In this document: positions 26,654 to 35,792 of the stretch, piece by piece
Layout of the letters: each line of letters opens with the position of its first letter
How positions within the stretch are numbered: position 1 is the stretch's first letter
From: Gammaproteobacteria bacterium
GTDB taxonomy: Bacteria; Pseudomonadota; Gammaproteobacteria; Pseudomonadales; IMCC2047
NCBI GenBank assembly: GCA_021773395.1
Contig: JAJFKB010000014.1
Coordinates: forward strand, 1-64,000
Direction: 5' to 3'
Length of the DNA stretch: 64,000 nucleotides
Translations under genes and position numbers: made by a program
The notes under the pieces: model-generated
Told to the model about the DNA's origin: nothing
The model's database searches: none
The model's input: the letters and a program-made list of their open reading frames with translations, nothing else

Positions 26654-26684
26654 CGGATATATAACAATCACATAAAAGCTGCTT

Positions 26685-27890
26685 TTAGCCGGGGCGCCCA
26701 TCAGCCCTGGTGGTAACCAGCATTGGTGCGTAGTAAAAGAAGTAGATACCATATCCCAGGAACCAGAAGGCGCCAGCGATACCTATGGCCCAGGCAGATA
26801 GTTCGGTTGATATGCTGGGTAAAATAACCCTTATCAGAGCACCAGCCAGAATAAATAGATAAGCCAAAGCAATGAGTGCTGGAGGTTGCAGCGGTCTTCC
26901 AGTGTGTCCCAACGTTACACGTGAAATCATCGCAAGAATCATGCCCCCCATAGCACCCGCTGTAAAACAATGAAGTGCGGCGCTGAGATTATCAATCAGA
27001 TTGGCTCCATAAAGGGTGAGGGCAACAAATCCCAAGGGGATGAATGCGTAGGCTAGGTGCAATGACCAGAGCAATGGAATACCCGAACAGTGTTGGCCGC
27101 CCCAGCGTATAAATCGCCATCCATTAGTAATTGCTGCGATGCCGCTTAAAGATAGTAACAAGCTCTTGGGTACCTGGTTAAATCCGATGAAAGCAATTGA
27201 GGCGATAAAAATGATGCTGGTGATGCTGCTGATCTCCAGCCACCGAATAGGTGGGAGTTTGGTCACTCCCGCGCCATTCGCCGTAAAGAAAGGGATAACC
27301 CGGCCTCCCAGAATGGCGATAATGAGCACAAACATCATGATAGCCCCATGCAGCGATGCCTGTGCAATCTGAGGCTGGTTTGTTACCACGCCCCAGTGGC
27401 TAACGCCATTGAGCAGGGTTAGCAGAAAGAGTATGGGAACGAATATCATATTGCGCCATTGTCTCGCTTTAACCACGGGATAGGCCATGGCAATGGCTGA
27501 AAACAACAGAAATAGCAAATCACCGGCCATCACCAGCCAGGGTTGCAAGCCAGCTCCAAAGGCTATAAGCAACCGGCCAGATAACCAGGCGATAAACAGT
27601 AGTGCTAATGGTTTACCTCTGAGTCCGATAACACCGGTCCATGTTTGCACTGCAGTGAGTAAAAATCCCACAACGATGGCAACTCCAAATCCAAACAGCA
27701 TTTCATGACCATGCCACCAGACCGGGCCACCGTATGGTTGCCAGTTAAAGGGATTTAGCCAGAAGTAAGACCACCAGGCGATGACGAGCATGGAAAATAA
27801 TGTGCCGCAAAAAAACAGAGGGCGAAAAGCCAGTCGAAAAAACGGAGGCATCGCTAAAGCGATACGATTGTCATCAATATTCAACGACAT
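26685..27890 (-). CDS. nnrS: NnrS family heme-copper membrane protein
   Basis: A 401-residue polytopic inner-membrane protein with about twelve helices. It has the NnrS family features PFFRLAFRPLFF near the N-terminus, WHGHEMLFGFG, and AALHCFTAGAMGGMILAMISRVTLGHTGRPL. NnrS proteins relieve nitric-oxide stress on iron metabolism and are commonly under NO- or oxygen-responsive control. The longer frame to 27944 is rejected because AAGGA precedes ATG 27890 by about eight bases. The upstream sequence has two related GTATGCATGC/GTATGTATAC elements, possibly a regulator site. A ferritin-like gene is divergent. I see no denitrification enzymes nearby. Confidence 0.88.
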   Translation of the reverse strand: MSLNIDDNRIALAMPPFFRLAFRPLFFCGTLFSMLVIAWWSYFWLNPFNWQPYGGPVWWHGHEMLFGFGVAIVVGFLLTAVQTWTGVIGLRGKPLALLFIAWLSGRLLIAFGAGLQPWLVMAGDLLFLLFSAIAMAYPVVKARQWRNMIFVPILFLLTLLNGVSHWGVVTNQPQIAQASLHGAIMMFVLIIAILGGRVIPFFTANGAGVTKLPPIRWLEISSITSIIFIASIAFIGFNQVPKSLLLSLSGIAAITNGWRFIRWGGQHCSGIPLLWSLHLAYAFIPLGFVALTLYGANLIDNLSAALHCFTAGAMGGMILAMISRVTLGHTGRPLQPPALIALAYLFILAGALIRVILPSISTELSAWAIGIAGAFWFLGYGIYFFYYAPMLVTTRADGRPG

Positions 27891-28174
27891 TGTGTATTCC
27901 TTAAAAATATAGTAAGGTATACATACTACTAAGCATGCATACAAAATCCAAGTAATTTGTTTATGGATGACTGATTGGCGAGTTATTGTAACAGGATTAT
28001 AATGAGTTACCGATACAGGAACCCAGATTCTTTGTCAGCGGTACCTGAAAGTTCGTGCGGTTGTTGGTAGTTTGAGGGTAACGAAGTATGATAGTGATTT
28101 GACCTGTCATGAAATAGAGCAATGTGGGCGGTATATAGTCCGGCACAGGGTAAAAACTAACAAGAGGAACCAAA
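27891..28174. promoter_or_regulatory. divergent nnrS / ferritin-like control region
   Basis: The region holds near-repeated GTATGCATGC and GTATGTATAC elements (about 27917-27942, minus-strand reading) close to the nnrS start, resembling the ATGCAT-rich sites of NsrR-type repressors only loosely. No small gene is seen. Confidence 0.3.
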
Positions 28175-28636
28175 ATGTCTTATAACATGGTTGAATTTTT
28201 AGCACATGCCATTGCAATGGAAGAGGAGGCCGCTGAGCGGTATCTGGAACTGGCAGATATGATGGAGGCACATAATAATCTGGAAGTTCAAAAACTGTTT
28301 CGGGATATGAATCGTTATTCAATTTTGCATCGTGATTCCATTCAAGAGCGTGCAGGTTCGCTGGAATTACCTAAATTAAAATCCTGGCAGTATCGCTGGG
28401 TAGCCCCTACTGAAGTCGGTGGTGAAGAAGGCTTTGATTACAACCTGGATCCTTATCAGGCGTTAGAATACGCTCGTGCCAACGAAGCGCGGGCCAGAGA
28501 TTTTTACGCGATTGTTGCCAAGTCTACTGAAGACGAGGAAATTAAAAAGTTAGCGACGGATTTTGCAGCCGAGGAACAGGAGCATACCGACGCCCTGGAC
28601 GAGCAGTTGTCAAATACTATCAGGAAACAAAACTAA
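28175..28636 (+). CDS. ferritin-like/rubrerythrin-family diiron protein
   Basis: The 153-residue all-helical protein has the spaced carboxylate motifs of a diiron four-helix bundle: EEEAAERYLE, HRDSIQER, NEARARDFY, and EEQEHTDALDEQL. It lacks the C-terminal rubredoxin domain of classical rubrerythrin. Family members bind iron and often deal with peroxide or are enriched in nitrosative-stress loci, which suits the divergent nnrS. AGAGGA lies eight bases before ATG. The specific activity is unknown. Confidence 0.82.
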   Translation: MSYNMVEFLAHAIAMEEEAAERYLELADMMEAHNNLEVQKLFRDMNRYSILHRDSIQERAGSLELPKLKSWQYRWVAPTEVGGEEGFDYNLDPYQALEYARANEARARDFYAIVAKSTEDEEIKKLATDFAAEEQEHTDALDEQLSNTIRKQN

Positions 28637-28654
28637 AAGAGAATATGACCCACT

Positions 28655-28686
28655 GGTGGGAAGTGGCTATGTGTCGCTGTCCCACC
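28655..28686. other. inverted repeat between convergent genes
   Basis: GGTGGGA and TCCCACC flank 18 bases between the ferritin-like stop and the M48 stop. There is no clear T-run, so a terminator role is only possible. Confidence 0.3.
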
Positions 28687-28712
28687 ATAAGTTTAATTAC
28701 CATCTTTGGTGG

Positions 28713-30170
28713 TTACTCGACAATTTTTATCCATCTGCCAGTGGTAGGTTCCCCTCTGGGATAATCTCCATTTAAAAGCCGCAGCTGCTCCTCCGCGTAT
28801 TTCTCGATTTTACTGTTTTGCGCCAATGACGCATAGCTCGTGTTAGGTGGCACCTGTATATATTTAATTTTTTGACCCGCGGCTTTCCTGAACTCTTCCG
28901 GTTTCATTGGGCGGAAACTATTGATCGCAGCCATGAAAAATGGATCATAATTCAATGATCCTTTGGGTTTGCGGTTGACGCCACTAAAATAGAACGCCTG
29001 GTTTTTATGATAGATCACTGCGATACGCACAGTGCCTCTTTTTTCGGTAGCTGGAACAGTTCCAGTAAAGCCCAGTAAACCGTTTTGCTCGATCAGCTTT
29101 CCATCGTTCAGCTTTTCGATTTTTAATCTTTCTTTGATAAACTGTTCAGGGGTCAGATCAGCTAAATCACCTTGAACCTGCATTTGCAGAAATCCATCCT
29201 GCTTTGTTGGATAGGCGACCAATGCATTAGGGGAGTTTTGCATTTTCCAACTGCTGGGGAAAGCCAAAGTAAAGCCCATACCTTTGTGGTAGAAGCGACT
29301 ACCGCGACGTACACCTTGCTTACTGCTGTCACCAAATTCGATACCATCAATACGTTGTCTGAAGGTCCCGGTGAACCCTTTTTTCGGCGACTCTGAAAGC
29401 TTTCCAGCTTTGGCGATAACTTCCTGCAAGCGTGTATCATTTCTTGGATGAGAGGAGAACAGCCCATGATAGCTCTTGACCTTGGTTCCTTCTTCCTGTG
29501 CTTTACGCTTGGAAAACTGTTCCTGATCTTTGAGAACGCCTATGACCTCCACCATAGCTTCGGGATCATAATTTGATTTATATAGGTACTCTGCCCCGAG
29601 GCTGTCTGCTTCCAGTTCATGCTCCCTGCCATAGCCACTTAGCAAAGCCGCACCGGCAACATTGGTCAAGTCCCCTACTGCGCTGCTTCCGGTGCCGACA
29701 GTAAGAATAGCCGACAGTACGTTGGCAGCCGTTCCTGCACTATGCTGTCTAACCGAGTGACGGGCGGTGACATGACCGATTTCATGGCCGAGTACAGCAG
29801 CTAGTTGTGCTTCAGAGTTGAGATAGGCTAGCAGCCCGCGATTAATATAGATGTAGCCTCCGGGTAAGGCAAAGGCATTAATGTCGGGGCTATCAATGAC
29901 CGTAAAATGGTACGTTAGGTGACTTCGGTGCCCAGCCTTCGCTACTCGCTGGCCAACCGTATCTACATAGGTGGCGATTTCAGGATCCTCGTAGATGACC
30001 ATTTTCTCGGTGATTTCTTTATGTAACTTCTCACCCATTTTAATTTCCCGGTTCTCAGACATTAAAACAGGATTGAGTCCACCGGTGGCAGGATTTACCG
30101 CGCAGCCATTAATTGCCAGCGAGACAAGCAAAGCTGTTGTGAAGAAGAATAACTTTTTAGATTGACCCAT
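28713..30170 (-). CDS. M48-family metalloprotease lipoprotein
   Basis: A 485-residue periplasmic, lipid-anchored zinc protease. A type II signal peptide ends in a lipobox (LAINGC). The zinc motif HEIGH is at 129-133, the third ligand lies in the later ELEADSLGAEYL, and AVNPATGG follows the lipid cysteine as in many relatives. The N-terminal half is the BepA/LoiP-like M48 domain; the C-terminal half, after about 290, is an extra domain of unknown role. Such proteins help outer-membrane protein quality control. AGGA lies nine bases before ATG. It is monocistronic by its neighbours' layout. Confidence 0.9.
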   Translation of the reverse strand: MGQSKKLFFFTTALLVSLAINGCAVNPATGGLNPVLMSENREIKMGEKLHKEITEKMVIYEDPEIATYVDTVGQRVAKAGHRSHLTYHFTVIDSPDINAFALPGGYIYINRGLLAYLNSEAQLAAVLGHEIGHVTARHSVRQHSAGTAANVLSAILTVGTGSSAVGDLTNVAGAALLSGYGREHELEADSLGAEYLYKSNYDPEAMVEVIGVLKDQEQFSKRKAQEEGTKVKSYHGLFSSHPRNDTRLQEVIAKAGKLSESPKKGFTGTFRQRIDGIEFGDSSKQGVRRGSRFYHKGMGFTLAFPSSWKMQNSPNALVAYPTKQDGFLQMQVQGDLADLTPEQFIKERLKIEKLNDGKLIEQNGLLGFTGTVPATEKRGTVRIAVIYHKNQAFYFSGVNRKPKGSLNYDPFFMAAINSFRPMKPEEFRKAAGQKIKYIQVPPNTSYASLAQNSKIEKYAEEQLRLLNGDYPRGEPTTGRWIKIVE

Positions 30171-30355
30171 TTAGCTATGTCCTATGCGCTCCTTTCCTTT
30201 GATTGTATTAGGGTTACATGGTTCCGGTAAGTCGTGCCAGGCTTTCTAATTTAAACAAAGCTATATCAGCCTGCAAGTTGATTTCTATTGATTTCAGTGG
30301 GTTAAGGTAAGAGTGGTAAAATTGCGCTGTGAGAAATTGAAAGAAACCCGCTTAC

Positions 30356-30745
30356 TCAAAGATGCGTGAGCTGCTGACGAACATATTGCTGAATCACCGC
30401 TTCGTCAGCTTCCGTCATATCGAGAAATTTAAACCCAATAATATAGTGGTTTTGTGATTTGCGCCGTACGTAAATTGCGCGACAGTAAATTTTCAGGCAC
30501 ACAGATCCTGATCCATCCTGAGCATGAGGAATATTAAACTGAATATGGAGTTCCGTAGGTTTGCTTTGTTCAAGCTGTTCTCTAGCAGATAAAATCTGAT
30601 TAAAATCTCGCTGAGTGGCCCTAATCATTAGTCCAGCGATAGATATGTTGACAACAGGCACCTTCAGTTCACCGCCAATAGAAGGTAGCACTTCTGCCTC
30701 GAAATCAGTTTTAACTCTTGGATGAAGACGATTGTCTGTGACCAC
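30356..30745 (-). CDS. PilZ-domain cyclic-di-GMP receptor
   Basis: A 129-residue single-domain protein. The two c-di-GMP binding motifs are complete: RLHPR (RxxxR) near the N-terminus and NISIAG (D/NxSxxG) about 30 residues later. The C-terminal part KSQNHYIIGFKFLDM completes the beta barrel. It presumably acts as a small effector that binds a partner when loaded. The GGDEF-EAL protein at 23-26 kb is a plausible source or sink of the ligand. About 190 bases follow it before the M48 gene with no further gene. Confidence 0.9.
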   Translation of the reverse strand: MVTDNRLHPRVKTDFEAEVLPSIGGELKVPVVNISIAGLMIRATQRDFNQILSAREQLEQSKPTELHIQFNIPHAQDGSGSVCLKIYCRAIYVRRKSQNHYIIGFKFLDMTEADEAVIQQYVRQQLTHL

Positions 30746-30930
30746 GTCATTACCCTTGTTAGATTTGTCCGAACATCCGCCAGATCAACTAAATTGTCAT
30801 TGAGATAAGACAGGGTTAGCTGTAAAGAATAACAAGAGTATAGCATTTCCCTGTGAAACCATGCTTCCTCATGGGCTACAAGATCATCGGACAGGATCTA
30901 TTTCCATTCAAGCGCTATTAATGCAAGTGG

Positions 30931-31563
30931 TTAACAATCTGCTGTGTGGTTCCCTAGAAACATGAGATTGATATCGAGTCGGGGTAATGCAATCTCAGCG
31001 ATATTCAAGTATCCGAGTGAAGCAAAAAAATGTTGTTGTTCTTTATTACAAGCGTCGATGCATAAACCTGGGAAATCCTCGTCAGCATGACAGTCTTCAA
31101 CTGCCGCGTTCATCAGTATTTGCCCGTAACCTTGGTGTTGGTAGTCAGGGTGGAGCCCCACCAATGAAAGCCAGTGATAATTTGCTTCTGCCGTTGCCTT
31201 AGCAATATCCTGGTAATAGCTTCGTAATTGCTCTGTATAATAAACACCGGCAACCGAGTACATGGCTAGTCGCCAGCTCCAGCTAAGATCGTCAGGTTTG
31301 GTAGTTTTGTTGATCATCACAGCACCTACCAGACGTTGCCCGTCTGCGATGGCCAGGGCTCGATTGTTTCCATGATAGTGCGAAACAAGTTGAGCTCGTA
31401 TAAATCCTCTAAGGCGCTGTTCGAAACCGTTACGAGTGGCGTTCAGGAAATAGCGCAGTAACGGATTATTCTGATAAGCGTGAAAGAAGATAGATTGAGC
31501 TTGAGGCATGTTGCTTTGATTAACAGGAACAACCTGCAATCCAGTAAAATGGTCTAATGGCAT
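30931..31563 (-). CDS. GNAT-family N-acetyltransferase
   Basis: A 210-residue GNAT-fold protein. The acetyl-CoA binding motif A region WLSLVGLHPDYQHQGYGQIL (Q/RxxGxG/A) and the later LCIDACNKEQQHFFASLGY are visible. ATG at 31563 is preferred over the upstream frame because AAGGGG lies seven bases before it. The substrate is unknown. It faces the AsmA-like gene across a region with two strong inverted repeats, one containing a perfect FNR consensus. Confidence 0.8.
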   Translation of the reverse strand: MPLDHFTGLQVVPVNQSNMPQAQSIFFHAYQNNPLLRYFLNATRNGFEQRLRGFIRAQLVSHYHGNNRALAIADGQRLVGAVMINKTTKPDDLSWSWRLAMYSVAGVYYTEQLRSYYQDIAKATAEANYHWLSLVGLHPDYQHQGYGQILMNAAVEDCHADEDFPGLCIDACNKEQQHFFASLGYLNIAEIALPRLDINLMFLGNHTADC

Positions 31564-31616
31564 TTGTCGCCCCTTTTTAATCAGCACACAGTTAGCAATC
31601 GAGCATTAAACATTAA

Positions 31617-31648
31617 GACATCCAATTGATCAAGATCAATTGGATGTC
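31617..31648. promoter_or_regulatory. 32-bp perfect palindrome containing an FNR consensus
   Basis: Two exact 15-bp arms (GACATCCAATTGATC and complement) flank AA. The centre TTGAT-CAAG-ATCAA (31626-31639) is a perfect FNR/ANR consensus. The site lies between the divergent GNAT and AsmA-like genes. On the plus strand TATAAA at 31653-31658 is too close for activation but compatible with repression. Confidence 0.6.
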
Positions 31649-31653
31649 CGCCT

Positions 31654-31697
31654 ATAAATCCTTTTGGGATGTATAACTATTGTCAAAAAGGATTTAT
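31654..31697. repeat. inverted repeat upstream of the AsmA-like gene
   Basis: Perfect 12-bp arms ATAAATCCTTTT and AAAAGGATTTAT flank a 20-base loop. It directly follows the 32-bp palindrome and precedes the AsmA-like start codon by about 50 bases. It could be an mRNA hairpin or a second protein site. Confidence 0.6.
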
Positions 31698-31746
31698 GAT
31701 TAGCTCACTGGACTGTCAAATAGATCATTTGGTAAAGGAAACGGAT

Positions 31747-32529
31747 ATGAAAAAAGTTATAATTGTGATTGTTGGTTTGGTTGCGGTCCTTGCAATAGTA
31801 GTGGGCATTGCCGCCTCTCAGGCAGGATCCATTATCAGGCACGCGATTGAAAAATTTGGACCTGAAGTCACGGGGACCAGAGTGACTCTGGGTGATGTGG
31901 ATGTATCAATAATATCCGGGCGAGCAAGTATTAAGAATTTTGTCGTGGGTAACCCGGAGGGGTTTGATTCAGACAATGCCTTTAAAGTCAGTGAGGTCGA
32001 GGTGTTGCTCGATGTTAAAAGTCTTTTTTCGGAGAAAGTAAAGATCCAAAAAATATTGGTGAAGGGCGCTGAATTGACCTTTGAACAGGGGTCTGGCAAA
32101 TCCAACATTAAAACGCTGCAGCGTAATATTGAACAGCGAACATCCAGCTTTGCAGGCAAGGACAAAAAGGGGACACCTGAAACCCAATCGAGCGAGACGG
32201 CATTAGCAATCGACCATATCTATGTTAATGGTACTAAGGTGAAGCTTCTGGCAAACCTGTTGGGTGAAGGTAATCTGTTGGGGGATGAGAATTCTGCGGT
32301 TACTATTCCGGATATTCATCTGCAAGACCTTGGTCAAGGTGATCAAGGGGTGGCACCTGCGGAGGTAGCAAAGCTGGTGATGGATATCATTGTCAAGAAT
32401 CTGGGCAAAGGAGTATTAAAAGGGCTACCTTCGGAGGAAGAACTCAAGCGTCAGCTGGAAAAAAAGATGGAAAGCAAATTAGGTGATGTTGAGGGTAAAC
32501 TTAAGGGCTTCCTGAATAAAAAGCTCTAG
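31747..32529 (+). CDS. AsmA-like membrane-anchored protein, unknown
   Basis: A 260-residue protein with an N-terminal anchor (MKKVIIVIVGLVAVLAIVVG) and a periplasmic part. The stretch GTRVTLGDVDVSIISGRASI and IQKILVKGAELTFEQG looks like the N-terminal repeats of AsmA/DUF748 proteins, which shape lipid transport or outer-membrane assembly. The C-terminus is lysine-rich and helical. ATG 31747 is preferred to the upstream frame because AAGGA lies seven bases before it. Its stop overlaps the stop of the convergent ATP-grasp gene by four bases. Confidence 0.65.
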   Translation: MKKVIIVIVGLVAVLAIVVGIAASQAGSIIRHAIEKFGPEVTGTRVTLGDVDVSIISGRASIKNFVVGNPEGFDSDNAFKVSEVEVLLDVKSLFSEKVKIQKILVKGAELTFEQGSGKSNIKTLQRNIEQRTSSFAGKDKKGTPETQSSETALAIDHIYVNGTKVKLLANLLGEGNLLGDENSAVTIPDIHLQDLGQGDQGVAPAEVAKLVMDIIVKNLGKGVLKGLPSEEELKRQLEKKMESKLGDVEGKLKGFLNKKL

Positions 32530-33488
32530 CCATTATCGGACGATTTAAGTCCAAAAAGATTCTGGCTGTATTTTGCGCGCTCTACCGCATTCATTGCTTC
32601 ACCTTTGAACCGTTTTATTGCAGCGAGCCGAGGAGCGAGGCCGGTGCCGTTGGCAACTTGAATTGCAAGGCCAGGGCGCGCATTTAGTTCAATTATCAAC
32701 GGGCCGAGATTTTTGTCCAATACTATATCAACGCCTAAGTAGCCCAGCCCGGTCATTTCATAGCATGCGGCGGCCAAAGGCAGGATTCTTTCCCAGTGGG
32801 GGATACGCAGTTTATCGAATAATTGCCCTGTATCAGGGTGTTTGAACACTGGCCGATTGAATTGAACGGCTTGTAACGCCTGGCCGTTCGCCAAATCGAT
32901 GCCTACACCCACGGCGCCCTGATGTAAATTAGCTTTGCCATCTGAAGCATGCGTTGCCAGCCTCAACATAGCCATCACTGGGTATCCCTCGAATATAATA
33001 ACTCGGATATCAGGAATACCTTCGTAGCTATAAGCATCGAAGGCGGAGTCAAACTGCACCATCGCTTCAATCATTGCAACATCCTGGGCACCTCCCAAAC
33101 TATAGAGTCCGCTCAAAATATTCGAAATATGACGTTCTACCTGGTCGTGCGTCAGTGAGTCACCACTGGGTTTGAAGTAAAGATCATGTTCACGCTCGGC
33201 AATCACTAGTATGCCTTTGCCACCGCTTCCTTTGGCAGGCTTAATAACAAACTGATCGAAGGGTGCTATCAAGTTACGAGCCAGCTTGACATCATGCTGG
33301 AACTCAATTGTTCCCAGTAATTCTGGTACGGCAATACCCGATTTTTGCGCTAATAATTTGGTTTTTAGTTTATTATCGACCAAAGGGTAAAGGTGGCGAG
33401 GGTTGTATTTTGACACGAATTCAACATTTCGGGCGTTCATGCCCATGATGCCAAGTTTTTTTAATTGTCTAGGAGTCGCTAGATACAT
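32526..33488 (-). CDS. alpha-L-glutamate ligase-like ATP-grasp protein
   Basis: The 320-residue protein has an ATP-grasp fold related to RimK. The nucleotide loop FVIKPAKGSGGKGILVI, YEGIPDIRVIIFEG and the metal-binding IIELNARPGLAIQ are all present, so it should be active as a carboxylate-amine/thiol ligase. It is the last gene of a three-gene operon (retropepsin-like lipoprotein, transglutaminase-fold membrane protein, this ligase) conserved across gammaproteobacteria; it overlaps the middle gene by 20 bases. A role in adding glutamate to an envelope-linked target is inferred only. Confidence 0.85.
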   Translation of the reverse strand: MYLATPRQLKKLGIMGMNARNVEFVSKYNPRHLYPLVDNKLKTKLLAQKSGIAVPELLGTIEFQHDVKLARNLIAPFDQFVIKPAKGSGGKGILVIAEREHDLYFKPSGDSLTHDQVERHISNILSGLYSLGGAQDVAMIEAMVQFDSAFDAYSYEGIPDIRVIIFEGYPVMAMLRLATHASDGKANLHQGAVGVGIDLANGQALQAVQFNRPVFKHPDTGQLFDKLRIPHWERILPLAAACYEMTGLGYLGVDIVLDKNLGPLIIELNARPGLAIQVANGTGLAPRLAAIKRFKGEAMNAVERAKYSQNLFGLKSSDNG

Positions 33489-35013
33489 GTTTCTCTGTCA
33501 TCGGCTGAAATCTTCGTAGTTCGGCTAATCTGTAGCCGGTGTATTGGCCTAATATGAGTATCAAACCCAAATTGACAAGCAGAAGTTCGGGGAAGTTAAA
33601 GGTTAAGTACTCAATCACTCGATTGGTCATACATAAATAGGCCAAAACGGCAACCAACAGACTCCCGCTACCCTGAATCAGCACCTGTTTCGGACCCTCT
33701 TCTTCCCACAGTATCGACATGCGCTCGATGGTCCAGGCGAGAATAATCATGGGGAAAAAAGTAACTGTAAGTGCCTGACTGATACCCAGTTTTTGACTGA
33801 TAATACTAATGGCCGACATGATAGCGACCACCACAATGATGACCGCTGATATTCTGGCAACCAGCAGAAGATTCAAGCGTGACAGGTAGGAGCGGATGAT
33901 CAGTCCGGTACCCACCACCAGAATAAATATGAGTAATCCGGTGATCAGCGAGGTTTGTATAAATGCCAGGGCAATCAAAATTGGCATAAATGTGCCTGAG
34001 GTATGAATGCCCACCAGAATTCTCATGATGACGACGACCAGTGCACCGATGGGTATTAATAGAATGTACTTAAACGCATTTTGTTCCTCAATAGGCAATG
34101 AGTAGATCGAAAAATCTATCAGGGCCGCTTCGTTATCTGCTGCGTAGTGCACCGCCAAATCCTGGGTGGCGCGTGCGTTTTTTATCATCGAAAAATGGAC
34201 TGATGAATTTTGACCGCCAATGACATCGAGTAAAGACGTTTCGCCACGCTGCCATAAAATAAACTGTTTGGGACGTCCGGCAACACCCGTTTCCGGATCA
34301 AATATTTGCCAATGAATACCATTATGAATTTCGATAAAACTAACAAGAGATTGCCGTCTTCTGCCGCCCTCAAGGAATAACCCGCGCACTATTCTAGACG
34401 GAATTCCTGCCATGGCTAACAGATCGACGGTTAGCTTTGTCTTAAATTTGGTGCTGGGATAATCACCGATCAATAGTCTGACATTTTGTTCAGGCTGGTT
34501 TGCGTTCAGTGCCTGAATAAGGCCGCTGGTAAAAGATTCAGCGTTAGCAGATAGCTGGTGGATATCATCTACCAGTGTTTTTGCCGCCGTTCTAAAGGGT
34601 TCGTCAAGCTCCGGTGGTTCTGGAGTTTTGGGTAGTTCGTCAGCGATTTCAACATTGGTGCCTGGTTTTTCGTAAATATCGAGACGGTAGTAAAGCGCCT
34701 GTTTGTCATGGACAGACCTTGCGGTCCATTGAGCCTTTCGCTCCATATCGTTTTCGATTTGGGAAAAACCAAAACCGGAGGAGGCAAAACCTTCATCAAG
34801 CGTGACAAAATCAGGAGGATTGTTAGGTAACGTAAAGTTTACAATTACCGGGTCTCCTCGAGCAATGAACTCAATTTTTGCCTCAATGGTCCAGACAGGT
34901 GTCTTGTCTCCTGGCATGAGGGGAAAGCCAAGGGCGTAATGCTTGTAAAGCATGAGGCCTATGCCGCAAGCTATCAGCGCCAAGGCTAGAGCATAGAGCT
35001 TGAGTTTTGACAT
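33469..35013 (-). CDS. inactive transglutaminase fused to a seven-helix membrane domain
   Basis: The 514-residue protein starts with a membrane anchor, followed by a periplasmic domain with a transglutaminase-like fold (about 130-280). The usual catalytic Cys-His-Asp context is not apparent, and known family members are called inactive. Residues about 310-500 hold seven hydrophobic helices. It has been annotated in many genomes with this exact domain pair. It probably receives or presents a peptide from the periplasm to partners in its operon. Only two bases separate its start from the stop of the upstream lipoprotein gene. Confidence 0.85.
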   Translation of the reverse strand: MSKLKLYALALALIACGIGLMLYKHYALGFPLMPGDKTPVWTIEAKIEFIARGDPVIVNFTLPNNPPDFVTLDEGFASSGFGFSQIENDMERKAQWTARSVHDKQALYYRLDIYEKPGTNVEIADELPKTPEPPELDEPFRTAAKTLVDDIHQLSANAESFTSGLIQALNANQPEQNVRLLIGDYPSTKFKTKLTVDLLAMAGIPSRIVRGLFLEGGRRRQSLVSFIEIHNGIHWQIFDPETGVAGRPKQFILWQRGETSLLDVIGGQNSSVHFSMIKNARATQDLAVHYAADNEAALIDFSIYSLPIEEQNAFKYILLIPIGALVVVIMRILVGIHTSGTFMPILIALAFIQTSLITGLLIFILVVGTGLIIRSYLSRLNLLLVARISAVIIVVVAIMSAISIISQKLGISQALTVTFFPMIILAWTIERMSILWEEEGPKQVLIQGSGSLLVAVLAYLCMTNRVIEYLTFNFPELLLVNLGLILILGQYTGYRLAELRRFQPMTEKHVSSDS

Positions 35014-35015
35014 AA

Positions 35016-35792
35016 TTAAGGTTTCTTCGGAGAGGTGACAAATCGCTTGCTGACATCAACTACAGCGAAATCTCTTAAAAAATTTCGTCCGATCAATACT
35101 TGATGTTTGAAGTTTGACCGGTCTACTAACGTAAAGTTAATCCTTTGATCTATGCTGCCTAGAATAACACGCATTTTAACTACAGGCCGCAGTTGAGAGT
35201 CATTTTCATGTTCTTTTATTCGAGTATGTTTTCTCACCTGGCGAACCAGTTCTATTGTTTTTCCGGTTTCAGGATCTAGAATGCCAAATTTTACATAGGG
35301 TTTACCGTCTCGCTCGAATTCAGTTAAGTCAATAGCATTCAGGGACGAAGTCTGCGCTCCAGTATCAATACGTGCTTTGAATTGAATGTCGGGAGGTATC
35401 AAATGAACATATTCAAGTTGACCGACAACCAGACTTTCAATTTCTACGTTTTCAGTTCCAATAGCTGCTAATGCGCTGTCCGGCTCGTTGACTGGGAGCA
35501 CGGTTTTCTGGATTACTTCAAGTTTACGCCTCTCCTGTTCCAGCTCGATCAGGGATGATGCAATGAGCTTTTTCTCAGTGTCCAGTAGTGAGAGCTTGGT
35601 ATCCAGTTCTTCGTGCAATTCCTGCAGTTCAACAGCTCTTTTATTGAGCTGCTCGCGCTCTATCTTTATCTCTTCCATCGGCTGTGGATCTGAGCTCGGA
35701 ATCTGCTGGCAACCCGCAGACAGGGTGGCAATGGTTAACAAAGCAAACAGGTTGCTTATTGATTGGTGCCTAAATCGTCTATGTTTTGACAT
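35016..35792 (-). CDS. retropepsin-like lipoprotein (so-called ATP-dependent zinc protease)
   Basis: A 258-residue protein with a signal peptide and lipobox (LSAGC). A coiled coil (about 40-95) is followed by a retropepsin-like domain containing ARIDTGAQTSSL with Asp143-Thr144-Gly145, and VLIGRNFLRDFAVVDVS. These match aspartic proteases and not a zinc protease, so the name in databases is probably a misnomer. It leads the three-gene operon and is anchored in the envelope, where it may cut or bind the product of the other two. Promoter not identified. Confidence 0.85.
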   Translation of the reverse strand: MSKHRRFRHQSISNLFALLTIATLSAGCQQIPSSDPQPMEEIKIEREQLNKRAVELQELHEELDTKLSLLDTEKKLIASSLIELEQERRKLEVIQKTVLPVNEPDSALAAIGTENVEIESLVVGQLEYVHLIPPDIQFKARIDTGAQTSSLNAIDLTEFERDGKPYVKFGILDPETGKTIELVRQVRKHTRIKEHENDSQLRPVVKMRVILGSIDQRINFTLVDRSNFKHQVLIGRNFLRDFAVVDVSKRFVTSPKKP

